Source: Legionella sp. PC1000 (GTDB lineage Bacteria > Pseudomonadota > Gammaproteobacteria > Legionellales > Legionellaceae). Taken from it: DNA of 64,000 nt. The number at the start of each line of letters is the position of its first letter. Position 1 is the stretch's first letter. The notes under the pieces were generated by a model. It was not told where the DNA came from. It saw only the letters and a program-made list of their open reading frames with translations, and did not search any database. The translations under genes and the position numbers were made by a program. Of this stretch, positions 56,312 to 64,000 are shown piece after piece. Where the stretch lies: assembly GCF_014109805.1 (NCBI RefSeq), contig NZ_CP059400.1, positions 62,001-126,000 of the forward strand. Reading direction: 5' to 3'.

Positions 56312-57313
56312 CTACGGAACAGCAACCAAGCGCAATAAGGAGTCAATAAAATCATCACTATTAATTCCTTCTGCTTCAGCTTCAAAGCTTAATAAAATTC
56401 GATGCCGTAACACATCATGAGCAATCACATGAATGTCATCTGGAGTGACATAATCTCTACCGCAAAGCCAGGCATGAGCTTTAGAACAACGATCGAGAGC
56501 AATTGTGGCACGCGGGCTGGCTCCAAAGCGCAACCAACGGCCCAACTCTTCACTGTATACACCTGGATTACGTGTTGCTACGACTAACTGGACCAGATAA
56601 TTTTCTAATGCCTCACTTGTATGAACATTAAGTACTTGCTTACGTGCTTCAAATAATGTTTTTTGTGATAATTTCTCTGATGCAGGCGGTTTAGTGGCCA
56701 TCACCGCCCCTAAGGCCTCTCTGCGTGATAACGCTAAAATATCATGCTCAATTTTGGCATCAGGATAACTAATTTTTACATACATCAAAAACCGGTCCAA
56801 TTGTGCTTCGGGCAATGGATAAGTTCCCTCCTGCTCAATGGGGTTTTGTGTTGCCATAACCAAAAATAATTCAGGCAAAGGATAGGTTTTGCCTCCTATA
56901 GTAACTTGTCTTTCGGCCATTGCCTCAAGTAAAGCAGATTGTACTTTCGCCGGAGCACGGTTAATTTCATCTGCCAAAAGCAAATGATGGAATATAGGAC
57001 CTGGTTGAAATACGAAAGAACCATTTTGTGGATGATATACATCAGTACCTGTTAAATCTCCAGGCAATAAATCTGGGGTAAACTGGATGCGATGAAAATT
57101 CCCTTCAACTCCATCAGACAGTTCTTTAACCGCCCGTGTTTTTGCCAATCCAGGCGCCCCTTCAACTAATAAATGGCCATCGGCAAGTAAGGCGATGAGC
57201 AAACGCGAAATTAATCCACTCTGACCTAAAATTTGCGAATTTAAGCGATGACTTAACTGTAATATTTGATGCTGCACCGCATTTCCAGTCTTATTGTCTT
57301 CTACTTGCTCCAT
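56312..57313 (-). CDS. MoxR-family AAA+ ATPase
   Basis: Chaperone-type ATPase thought to work on VWA-domain partners. 333 residues from the ATG at 57313 (MEQVEDN; AAGG 9 bases upstream). Walker A GAPGLAKT (52-59), Walker B LLLADEINRAP, sensor 1 VMATQNPIEQEGTYPLPEAQLDRFL, arginine/lid region WLRFGASPRATIALDRCSKAHAWLCGRDYVTPDDI. First gene of moxR-DUF58-DUF4381-batA-batB-TPR-batD. Confidence 0.95.
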   Translation of the reverse strand: MEQVEDNKTGNAVQHQILQLSHRLNSQILGQSGLISRLLIALLADGHLLVEGAPGLAKTRAVKELSDGVEGNFHRIQFTPDLLPGDLTGTDVYHPQNGSFVFQPGPIFHHLLLADEINRAPAKVQSALLEAMAERQVTIGGKTYPLPELFLVMATQNPIEQEGTYPLPEAQLDRFLMYVKISYPDAKIEHDILALSRREALGAVMATKPPASEKLSQKTLFEARKQVLNVHTSEALENYLVQLVVATRNPGVYSEELGRWLRFGASPRATIALDRCSKAHAWLCGRDYVTPDDIHVIAHDVLRHRILLSFEAEAEGINSDDFIDSLLRLVAVP

Positions 57314-57524
57314 AGTTTCTACCTTAATATAAATAACATCGACAGAATTTAAAATAAAAAAACTTATCCTAGCGTGAATTACATTCAAAGCCAAGTACTG
57401 CAGATTATTATTTGTTTAAAATTTTAACAGAATAATCGAATTATAGACTTTGTGGGGCGCAACGTAACCTGGTTTTATATAAATTAAATTTTTAAACTGG
57501 GTACGCTCGCCTTATCTCGCTTTA

Positions 57525-57968
57525 TTATTGCAGATAATCAGGGTGAAGCTCCAAAGGCATCATGGTTTGCAATTTTTGATATAGGGAAAGAATTTCTTCA
57601 CAAAAAACATGAAGTTGTTGTTGGTTTTCCCATAAATCATAATCTGTTCCCTTAAGGAAAACCTGTTGTTTTGCGAGAGTCTTTAATAAAATGATTTCCT
57701 GGTGCGAAAATCCTAAATGGTTATTTAATTCAACCAGCTCCATAAGATTCTTATGCTCTTTGACTGGACGATGTTCATGCAAACAATAAGCTTTCAATGT
57801 CAGTTGAAAGGCTTGATACATCAATGAAGTTACTGGGGTTAACGCACTGAGTGGATCAGTTTGCCTATATATCCAATTGGTGATTTGTTGCAATAGATAG
57901 TCAGCAGCATAGGCGTGTTGTGTCGCAATATTGAGCATTTCCAAAGGGGATAAATAACGTTTGTCCAT
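57525..57968 (-). CDS. HEPN-like small protein
   Basis: 147 residues from the ATG at 57968 (MDKRYLSPLEMLNIATQHAY). All-helical. The stretch LMYQAFQLTLKAYCLHEHRPVKEHKNLMELVEL has HEPN-like order and contains an R-x4-H pattern, Arg67 and His72, the RNase motif of that fold. HEPN proteins are often tRNA/mRNA-cleaving toxins, but no MNT or other antitoxin gene is adjacent. Divergent from the Dus gene 78 bases away. Fold assignment is tentative; a simple helical hypothetical is the alternative. Confidence 0.6.
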   Translation of the reverse strand: MDKRYLSPLEMLNIATQHAYAADYLLQQITNWIYRQTDPLSALTPVTSLMYQAFQLTLKAYCLHEHRPVKEHKNLMELVELNNHLGFSHQEIILLKTLAKQQVFLKGTDYDLWENQQQLHVFCEEILSLYQKLQTMMPLELHPDYLQ

Positions 57969-58046
57969 AAAGGAGTTTTCCTGTTTGATTCGATTTAGGT
58001 TCAAGTATGTTAAAATTGGCCCTAATTATATCCATGAATTAAATTG

Positions 58047-59003
58047 ATGCACGCTTTTCTTAACAGTTCTTTGAAAATAGGGCCTTTAACATTGCCCAAT
58101 CGGTTAATCCAAGGTCCTTTAGCAGGTTACAGCTGTGCACCATTCAGAATTTTATTTAATCATTATCGGTCACCTGCGTATGGTGTTACGGAAATGAGTT
58201 CTGCAACAGATATCCTCCATAAACATACCAGGAGTTCACGTTATATTTATCGAGCACCCCAGGAACGGATCCTGGCCTATCAAATTGCAGGTACCGAACC
58301 GCATATATTGACGCAAGCAGCACAGCAATTACAGTTCAATGGTGCGGATATTATTGATATAAATTGTGGTTGCCCAAAACCTAAAATACGTAAGAAAGGT
58401 GCAGGAAGTGCTTTGCTGGAAGATCCAGAACAGTTGGTACGCATCGTTAAAGAAGTACGTGCCGGGATTACTATTCCTTTAACCATAAAAATTCGGATTC
58501 AAGGTAATGAAAAGGATTTTCTTTTAGCGAAAAAAATTGAAGAAGCAGGCGCAGATGCACTGATTGTACATGGTCGGCGTTGGATTGATGATTATGATGT
58601 TGCATCAGACTTACACCAAATCGCACACATCAAGCAAAGTATTTCTATTCCGGTGATTGCCAATGGAGATATTCATGATATTCACAGTTTACACAGAGCA
58701 ATAGAATTAAGTGGTTGCGATGCTTATATGATTTCGCGTGCTGGAAGTGGCAAACCCTGGCTCTATCAAGAGTTATTAGAGCAGCAAAGCGTATCAGTGA
58801 GCTTCAAGGAAAAACGTGATCTTTTTATGACCCATTTGCAAGGATTAGCCGTACTTGAAGATGAATATAAGGCAGTGCTACAAAGCAAATCTTTAGTTCG
58901 TTACTATTTTGGCAATTTGGTTGATGCATCATTATTAAATCGTTTTTATCAATTGGATTCATTAGAAAAAATTGACGGCTTTTTGAGGGAGATAAAAATT
59001 TAA
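58047..59003 (+). CDS. tRNA-dihydrouridine synthase (Dus family)
   Basis: FMN-dependent reduction of uridine in tRNA D-loops. 318 residues from the ATG at 58047. TIM-barrel start PNRLIQGPLAGYSCAPFR, catalytic Cys109 in INCGCPKPK, KKGAGSALLEDP, LTIKIRI, VHGRRW and IANGDI. The wording departs from DusA, DusB and DusC (NCGCPKPKIRKKGAGSALL is DusB-like), so the substrate position is uncertain. Shares its 3' end with the ligase gene (4-base overlap, convergent). Confidence 0.88.
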   Translation: MHAFLNSSLKIGPLTLPNRLIQGPLAGYSCAPFRILFNHYRSPAYGVTEMSSATDILHKHTRSSRYIYRAPQERILAYQIAGTEPHILTQAAQQLQFNGADIIDINCGCPKPKIRKKGAGSALLEDPEQLVRIVKEVRAGITIPLTIKIRIQGNEKDFLLAKKIEEAGADALIVHGRRWIDDYDVASDLHQIAHIKQSISIPVIANGDIHDIHSLHRAIELSGCDAYMISRAGSGKPWLYQELLEQQSVSVSFKEKRDLFMTHLQGLAVLEDEYKAVLQSKSLVRYYFGNLVDASLLNRFYQLDSLEKIDGFLREIKI

Positions 59004-60922
59004 AGCAAATCACTATAGTCTTGATTGTAAACTATGAGATGCTCTAATCGCCGGACAACTTGATTTGCTTTTTCCTGATCCCCATTTTCAAAACGAAGTT
59101 TGGCAAGATAATTCAAGTAGAGCTCAATATATTCTGGATGAATAGGGTACTGAAGGCCGGATTCCAAGATTTCCTGAGCGGAATGCAATTTATTTTGTTC
59201 TATTAAAAACCGGGCAAAAGTAAGTCGCGCTAAACAAAAATGAGGATTGTTTTTTAAAGCCTTAAGAAAATATACTTTTGCTTTTGGGGCCTCATTAAGC
59301 ACTAAACTTTGCAACAAAGCCATTTGGAAATAAGACCGAGCAAAATAAGGATTCATTGCGATTGCCTGGTTAATCGCTTCTTTAGTTTTTTCTACCCAAT
59401 AACGGCGTGTGAGAGCAGACTCTGCTTGTTGAATCAGTTGTAAGCAAGCATCTATTTTAAGACTTTGGATTTCAACAAAAGGAAATGATTTCAGCGCCTG
59501 ATTACTCTTCTCAAAGGCCTCATTGAATTGCTTTGCTTGGAGGGCCGTTTCAGTTTTCTCTATATAGTATTCGAGTATTAAAAAACGAATAAAATAACTG
59601 CTGATAACTAAGAGAAATACAATTATTCCGCCTCTTAGGATCCACATATTTTTAAAAGAGAATGAATAAAGCCTGACAAGACCTTCGTTTCTAAAAGAAT
59701 AATGAAGATAACCTAAACAACAACCCATAAGGAGATTCAGGGGAAATACATAAAAATTAAAATCAACAAGACTATGACATGTCAAAGCAGCTAATGCAGC
59801 AAAACACACCATACGCTGGATATGTGCAATTGGGTTGTGACTTGGATGATTTAAGTAACGTCGTAAATATACGACTAAAGTCATTATAATTCCAAACAGA
59901 ATAACAATGCCTGGAACCCCAGTTTCAATAAATAGTTGCAATAAATCATTATGGGCGTATTCGAGATTAGAACCGTCGCCTGGCAAACTAAATGCAGGGT
60001 AGTAATGTTTAAAATTAAAAATGCCTAATCCGTACCAGGGTGTTTTTAGCCATAAGTGCCACGCACCTTGCCAGATGATAAGACGTGATTTCTCGTGGGC
60101 AAGTAATTCAAGCCGATGGTGTATGGCAGGTTGAGCAAAGAGATACAATGTACCCAAAGCCAGTGCCAAAACTCCTGCTAAGTGGGAAACATTTTTTATT
60201 TTTAGTTCATGACGACATAAAGTGAGTTCTAACAGGGTAAAGAAAATAAAACAAAGAATAACTCCACGGCTTAATGCAGCGAATAAGGCTAGGCTGATTA
60301 TGTAGATGCTGGCTAAAAGAGCAACTTTTTTTATCGTTTTTTGTAATTTGGAGGCGGTTGTTTTTATAAACTCGGGGTGATTCGAAATGAAAAATTTCCC
60401 TATGAGTAACAGGTTAATCATCATTAAAAAAGCCGCAGCAGTGTTTTTGCTTGCAAAAAAACCGGCAGGCATGGCATTTCGAGCGAATAACTGAGTGAGA
60501 GCATATGCTGCGCAAATCAAACCTAAGATCCAGAGCAATCTGAGTAAATTGTTCCATAACCATTCAGAAAAGGGATTTCCATTAAATAAAATAAAACCAA
60601 ATACCCAGGCGGAGCATTGAAAAATTCCGAAAAAAGCGGTGTTAGGAACCCAGCCTATCAAAGGTGGAAGGATTATCCAGATAAGCCAAATTATCAGTAA
60701 AAGAGTTAATGCGGAAAGTTGAATTGTTTTTTGGTGCCAAGAAAAATAAATGGAGCCTGCCACAGCAACAAGCATTATGCCGTAACTAATAAACAAAATG
60801 GAATAATCACTTGTTCCTTTAAATACAAAGGCCGTGATGACAAGCAGAAAAAACAGGATTCCCACCGTTTTTTGAAAACTTTTAAAATCGCTTAAGACAT
60901 TCTGGGGCATCCTGTATTTCAT
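59000..60922 (-). CDS. O-antigen ligase/polymerase-like membrane protein with TPR tail
   Basis: 640 residues: about 11-12 helices in the first 430, a large periplasmic loop containing YGLGIFNFKHYYPAFSLPG and EYAHNDLLQLFIETGVPGI (Wzy_C/WaaL-type active loop), then about 190 residues of TPR-like helices (ALQAKQFNEAFEKSNQALKS..., SYFQMALLQSLV). Such proteins join or polymerise surface polysaccharides or glycosylate pilin; which of these cannot be told. Minus-strand start at 60922. No other LPS genes nearby. Confidence 0.85.
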   Translation of the reverse strand: MKYRMPQNVLSDFKSFQKTVGILFFLLVITAFVFKGTSDYSILFISYGIMLVAVAGSIYFSWHQKTIQLSALTLLLIIWLIWIILPPLIGWVPNTAFFGIFQCSAWVFGFILFNGNPFSEWLWNNLLRLLWILGLICAAYALTQLFARNAMPAGFFASKNTAAAFLMMINLLLIGKFFISNHPEFIKTTASKLQKTIKKVALLASIYIISLALFAALSRGVILCFIFFTLLELTLCRHELKIKNVSHLAGVLALALGTLYLFAQPAIHHRLELLAHEKSRLIIWQGAWHLWLKTPWYGLGIFNFKHYYPAFSLPGDGSNLEYAHNDLLQLFIETGVPGIVILFGIIMTLVVYLRRYLNHPSHNPIAHIQRMVCFAALAALTCHSLVDFNFYVFPLNLLMGCCLGYLHYSFRNEGLVRLYSFSFKNMWILRGGIIVFLLVISSYFIRFLILEYYIEKTETALQAKQFNEAFEKSNQALKSFPFVEIQSLKIDACLQLIQQAESALTRRYWVEKTKEAINQAIAMNPYFARSYFQMALLQSLVLNEAPKAKVYFLKALKNNPHFCLARLTFARFLIEQNKLHSAQEILESGLQYPIHPEYIELYLNYLAKLRFENGDQEKANQVVRRLEHLIVYNQDYSDLL

Positions 60923-60942
60923 CAAACATCACACACCATGAA

Positions 60943-61923
60943 TTATCCAGAAACCCATTTCCCTTTAATAAAAGGGCCATCCAAAGAGAAATCATGTCGG
61001 CTTACAGTGGTTATAGGATTCGTGTTGCCTCCTGGAGGTAGAAGAAAAAGGTCTAAATAATGTTGCCACATCCAGCCTGCCATCAAACTGAATTGTCCGC
61101 TATGTGAACACCATTGATAGCTGGCGCCTAATTTAGCTTCCAGTTCGGGAACAATATGCGTATGGTTTGCCTTTGCACTAAAGGGGGAGACATTGGTCCC
61201 GCTTAAGTTTGCTCCTGATAATTTGGCTCTTCCTTGTCCAGATAACAGAGCCATGGCACTCTGAGCGAATAACGCAAAACCGTGATTTAGCTCATGAGAC
61301 ATATCGACACCAACGCGAGGACCTGCGCCCTGGAACCTAGTGTGGGTTATTGATCTTTGGAAAAGGAATGGAGTGGACTCTGATGGGAACAGTTCATACT
61401 CAAAGTCACCCCGTTTAATCTTGGCATAGACGTATTGCCCTCCACCATAAAAACGTATATTTGTTTTTTTGCCGAAATGACCGGTTTGGGCAAACTCTAA
61501 ATTAACGACGTCAAGATGGGTATCAAATTTTAAATTGGTGATATTGGTAACAGGGGGGATATCTGGATTTGTAGAAGAAACTGCAAGTTCATCGAAATTA
61601 TCATTATCAAAATGCAGCCAATTTAAATTGAGATCATTTCCTGTATTAAAATGATAGCTGCCCTCAAGTAAAAAGCCCCAATCCCAAGAGGAATCCACGG
61701 AATGAAATTGGTCATCCCCTGCATTTAAAATTGGGTTTAGCAGTGCTGAATTGGTGTTTGGTTGTAAATATAAGGCGCTAATGCCCAAATCCCAAGCATT
61801 GCAATGGCCGGAAACAGTTACATGATCAGGGCTGCATAAAGGTTTTACTTCACCCATAGTACCCGCTTGAACCATCTTGATGCTCAACGTACAAAGTACA
61901 AAGGCTGTTGCTATGTTTTTCAT
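60943..61923 (-). CDS. Legionella MOMP-family outer-membrane protein
   Basis: 326 residues. Signal peptide MKNIATAFVLCTLSIKMVQA, mature N-terminus GTMGEV, the Legionella major outer membrane protein start. Family features: paired Cys near 30-41 and 266, SALYLQPN, DWGFLLEGSYHFNTGNDLNLNW, alternating amphipathic strands and a final FIKGKWVSG. MOMPs are porins linked to attachment. No neighbour is clearly related. It is the strongest taxonomic marker in the window. Confidence 0.93.
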   Translation of the reverse strand: MKNIATAFVLCTLSIKMVQAGTMGEVKPLCSPDHVTVSGHCNAWDLGISALYLQPNTNSALLNPILNAGDDQFHSVDSSWDWGFLLEGSYHFNTGNDLNLNWLHFDNDNFDELAVSSTNPDIPPVTNITNLKFDTHLDVVNLEFAQTGHFGKKTNIRFYGGGQYVYAKIKRGDFEYELFPSESTPFLFQRSITHTRFQGAGPRVGVDMSHELNHGFALFAQSAMALLSGQGRAKLSGANLSGTNVSPFSAKANHTHIVPELEAKLGASYQWCSHSGQFSLMAGWMWQHYLDLFLLPPGGNTNPITTVSRHDFSLDGPFIKGKWVSG

Positions 61924-62169
61924 AAATTGATTAACTCATCCTTGTTTGTTTCATTCATTATTAAATAAAAGAATATGTTAATCAATCAGATCTGTGCCTT
62001 ATTTGTAGCATTAACCAAGCCGCGTCATCCCCAACTTCCTTGAGTATTTATGGGGGTATAGAGATTTCAATATATTTTGAATCGCCCATATTTTTAAACG
62101 GTGGATTTGCAGATCATTTATCCCAGGAGTTGCTAAAATAATAAGTAGGCTATATAAGGCTTTTAAAGG

Positions 62170-62715
62170 ATGAAAAATGCACTGACTGGCTTATTGACAC
62201 TACTCTTGTTGCCCTTTACTGCTGTTGCCAGTATAGCAATAGTTGCCTTCGCGTTGGCCGTAGTTGCTCTTTTTTCCCCTCTTCTTATTTTAGGGGGTGC
62301 TTTATCCATTGCAGGAAATTTATCTAAAAAATTATCCGACCGGATTTTCTCTGATCAAAATAAGGATAATGCGTTTGGCAAAGGTCCTTTGATTGCATAC
62401 TTCTCCACGATGGCCGTTCTCTTTCCCTTAAGTATCGTACCGGCTACTTTAGGCTTTGGTGCTCTTGCAGTAGTTGCTTCCGTGATACTTTTACCCACTA
62501 TTGCGATATACGGTGCTTACACCCTTGCCGACCAGGAAACAGATCGTCTTGCTGCTTCATCAAGCTTAAATAATGAACCTGGTTTAAGTGAAGAAAAAAA
62601 TCAGAGGGAGGGCAGTTACGATTATGGTGATATGCTGCGAGATTTGTTGAAAGGAAAAAAGGCTAAAGAATCGAAAGTACTTATCCAAGTAAGCTTCTCC
62701 CCCCATCCACTTTGA
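62170..62715 (+). CDS. Small membrane protein, 181 aa
   Basis: Hydrophobic residues 5-50 (two close helices, LLLLPFTAVASIAIVAFALAV...) and 74-115 (two more, LIAYFSTMAVLFPLSIVPATLGFGALAV...), then a polar tail rich in Glu, Ser and Lys (GLSEEKNQREGSYDYGDMLRDLLKGKKAKES). No family recognised. TTAAAGGA precedes the ATG. Its end overlaps the SDR gene by 35 bases (convergent). Could be a lineage-specific membrane or secreted protein. Confidence 0.65.
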   Translation: MKNALTGLLTLLLLPFTAVASIAIVAFALAVVALFSPLLILGGALSIAGNLSKKLSDRIFSDQNKDNAFGKGPLIAYFSTMAVLFPLSIVPATLGFGALAVVASVILLPTIAIYGAYTLADQETDRLAASSSLNNEPGLSEEKNQREGSYDYGDMLRDLLKGKKAKESKVLIQVSFSPHPL

Positions 62716-63436
62716 GTATTTGTCCAGTTATATAAGGATTTTCAGCCAAAGCTAAAATTGCCTGAGCAATGTATTCAGGATTGCCGTGTTTTTTTAGTGG
62801 TGTTTTCGTAATAATTTTTTCTTGTATTTCTGGAGGTAGAGTATTGGAGTACTCAGGCCAGACAATGGCGCCCGGGGCAACTGCATTAACCCTAATTTCG
62901 GGAGCAAATTCTCGTGCCAAGCTCTTTGTTTGCATTTCCAAAGCAGCTTTGCTTTGACAATAGACAGAGTATCCTTTCAGCGGTTTTTCTGCATGGATAT
63001 CGCTCACATTGATAATGGCTCCTGAGTGTTTTGCCAGTAAAGGACGCGCAGCAAGGCTCAGTAAAAAAGGGGCTTTAACATGAATATCGAAAAGTGCATT
63101 CCAATCCGTTTCAGCGAACGCAGAAAATTCGGTGCGGATAAAAACAGAAGCATTATTCACTAATAAATCCAAACGTCCAGCCCAATCTTGAACCGCAGTC
63201 ATAATTTCTGCTGCAGCAGACGTCTCAGCTAATTCCCTTTGTAGAACAAACGCGCTGTTTGGTCGTTGTTCGTTTAGGTCGACTGCAAGCGAATGGGCTT
63301 CTTGCAGAGAATGATGGCAATGAATAACTACTTTATATCCTGCTGCATTGAGTTTTTTTACTACAGCGGCACCAATACGCCGTGCGCCCCCGGTAACCAA
63401 AGCCACCCTCGCTTCTTGTTTGTTTGTCGGATTCAA
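62681..63436 (-). CDS. Pteridine-reductase-like short-chain dehydrogenase
   Basis: NADPH-dependent SDR, 251 residues. NADP loop TGGARRIG (15-22) has the TGxxxRxG form of pteridine reductases and FolM. NNASVF, the catalytic pair Tyr159/Lys163 in YCQSK, and SDI instead of the usual SS are also PTR-like; the C-terminal DGGRSLLG is normal SDR. Probably reduces dihydropterins. The start is a TTG at 63434-63436, supported by AGGAA 7 bases upstream and lack of any nearby ATG. Confidence 0.88.
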   Translation of the reverse strand: MNPTNKQEARVALVTGGARRIGAAVVKKLNAAGYKVVIHCHHSLQEAHSLAVDLNEQRPNSAFVLQRELAETSAAAEIMTAVQDWAGRLDLLVNNASVFIRTEFSAFAETDWNALFDIHVKAPFLLSLAARPLLAKHSGAIINVSDIHAEKPLKGYSVYCQSKAALEMQTKSLAREFAPEIRVNAVAPGAIVWPEYSNTLPPEIQEKIITKTPLKKHGNPEYIAQAILALAENPYITGQILKVDGGRSLLG

Positions 63437-63492
63437 TGTATGTTTCCTATTCTCGATTATTCTGGGTGAAACGAAGCCCCACTTTTTTGGCC

Positions 63493-63568
63493 TACGTCCC
63501 GCGGCTTGTCCTCGGGATCTAAGGATCTCTCGTTATCACTGGATCCCGCGGACAAGCCGCGGGAGGTA
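63493..63568. repeat. Palindromic repeat, family 1
   Basis: Arms 63493-63521 and 63540-63568 are 29-base inverted repeats with about three mismatches (CCCGCGGCTTGTCC / GGACAAGCCGCGGG). Same family as 3101-3172. It lies between the divergent SDR gene and MidA-like gene. Confidence 0.85.
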
Positions 63569-63625
63569 GAGCCAAGGTACTTCGCTTCGGTTTTAATCAG
63601 CTAAAATTTTTTAATTAATTAAACT

Positions 63626-64000
63626 ATGAGTATAATACAAACCCTACATACATTACTGACCCAGCGTCAGGCTATTCCTTTTGTGGAATTCATGCAACTT
63701 GCATTGTACGCCCCTGGCGAAGGATATTACAGTTCTGGGTTGCAAAAATTAGGGAAGCAGGGTGATTTTATTACCGCCCCCGAACTCACTCCTTTATTTG
63801 GTAAAACGCTAGCGAATCAGTGTCAGCAAGTATTAAAAGAACTCGAATCTCCTGTATTATTCGAATTTGGTGCAGGCTCTGGTGCTCTTTGTGTTGCTCT
63901 CTTGGAGCATTTAGCAGAACATAATTCTTTGCCAGAGGCATATTACATTTTGGAAGTCAGTGCCAATTTATACCATCGTCAATGCGAACTGATCGCACAA
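63626..64000 (+). CDS. MidA/NDUFAF7-type SAM methyltransferase (N-terminal part)
   Basis: 125 codons to the window edge, frame open. PFVEFMQLALYAPGEGYY, GDFITAPELTPLFGKTLA and FEFGAGSGALCVALL are hallmarks of the DUF185/MidA family (a SAM-dependent arginine methyltransferase of complex I assembly in mitochondria; bacterial role less clear). Start at 63626; no clear ribosome site, AT-rich leader. Truncated by the window only. Confidence 0.9.
   Translation, partial: MSIIQTLHTLLTQRQAIPFVEFMQLALYAPGEGYYSSGLQKLGKQGDFITAPELTPLFGKTLANQCQQVLKELESPVLFEFGAGSGALCVALLEHLAEHNSLPEAYYILEVSANLYHRQCELIAQ

Overview
The window looks like chromosomal DNA of a Legionella-type gammaproteobacterium. The DNA is AT-rich. 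There is a Legionella MOMP-family outer-membrane protein (60943-61923), and two coiled-coil proteins resemble Dot/Icm effectors (11170-12798, 48808-50052). Gene order is typical of gammaproteobacteria: trxA-rho, ubiD-fre, rsmA..apaH, ubiE-ubiJ-ubiB-tatAB and mnmG-rsmG-parA-parB. No rRNA, tRNA, CRISPR array, transposase, integrase or prophage gene was recognised. The species cannot be named from sequence alone.

Layout. 1-8600 holds a truncated cystathionine beta-synthase, a small lipoprotein, fumC, rsmE, trxA, rho and the ubiD-fre pair. 8600-14100 holds hspQ, a beta-barrel protein, a nicotinamidase-like enzyme, a coiled-coil candidate effector, an isolated tatC and panD. 14200-22040 is a tightly packed run: rsmA, a TraI/HD-like protein, apaH, then a tripartite exporter (TolC-like, MacA-like, MacB-like ATPase and permease). 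From apaH through the permease every gene overlaps the next by a few bases. 22150-29660 holds a diguanylate cyclase, maf, a di-heme cytochrome, mltB, an MsrB-MsrA fusion, a GNAT acetyltransferase and an unusual shikimate-kinase-like/LuxR fusion regulator. 29848-33278 (minus strand) is the ubiquinone/Tat cluster. 33676-37485 is an accessory patch with an orphan protein, a DUF2975/HTH pair, a DUF1841 protein and a LysE-type exporter. 37617-43676 is an aa3-type cytochrome c oxidase operon led by a four-heme cytochrome c. 43908-48649 holds a small protein, parB, parA, rsmG and mnmG. 50185-57313 is a seven-gene MoxR/Bat (aerotolerance-type) operon, one of whose proteins has a 27-copy pentapeptide repeat. 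57525-64000 holds a HEPN-like protein, a Dus enzyme, an O-antigen-ligase-like protein, the MOMP-like protein, a small membrane protein, a pteridine-reductase-like SDR and the start of a MidA-type methyltransferase.

How it works together. Much of the window serves respiration and the envelope: quinone synthesis (ubiD, ubiE, ubiJ, ubiB), cytochrome oxidase with its copper chaperone, Tat export, murein turnover (mltB), methionine-sulfoxide repair and the Bat complex. Intergenic spaces carry several families of short palindromic repeats, some flanking-arm elements of 60-110 bp and some collapsed to single hairpins. Together with a duplicated ubiE upstream region they are the main non-coding structure here.

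The most interesting leads are the two candidate effectors, the kinase-like/LuxR fusion with a 14-bp dyad just upstream, the variable pentapeptide repeat inside the Bat operon, the TraI/HD-like protein lacking the HD pair between rsmA and apaH, and the palindromic repeats whose individual arms keep their own self-complementarity.
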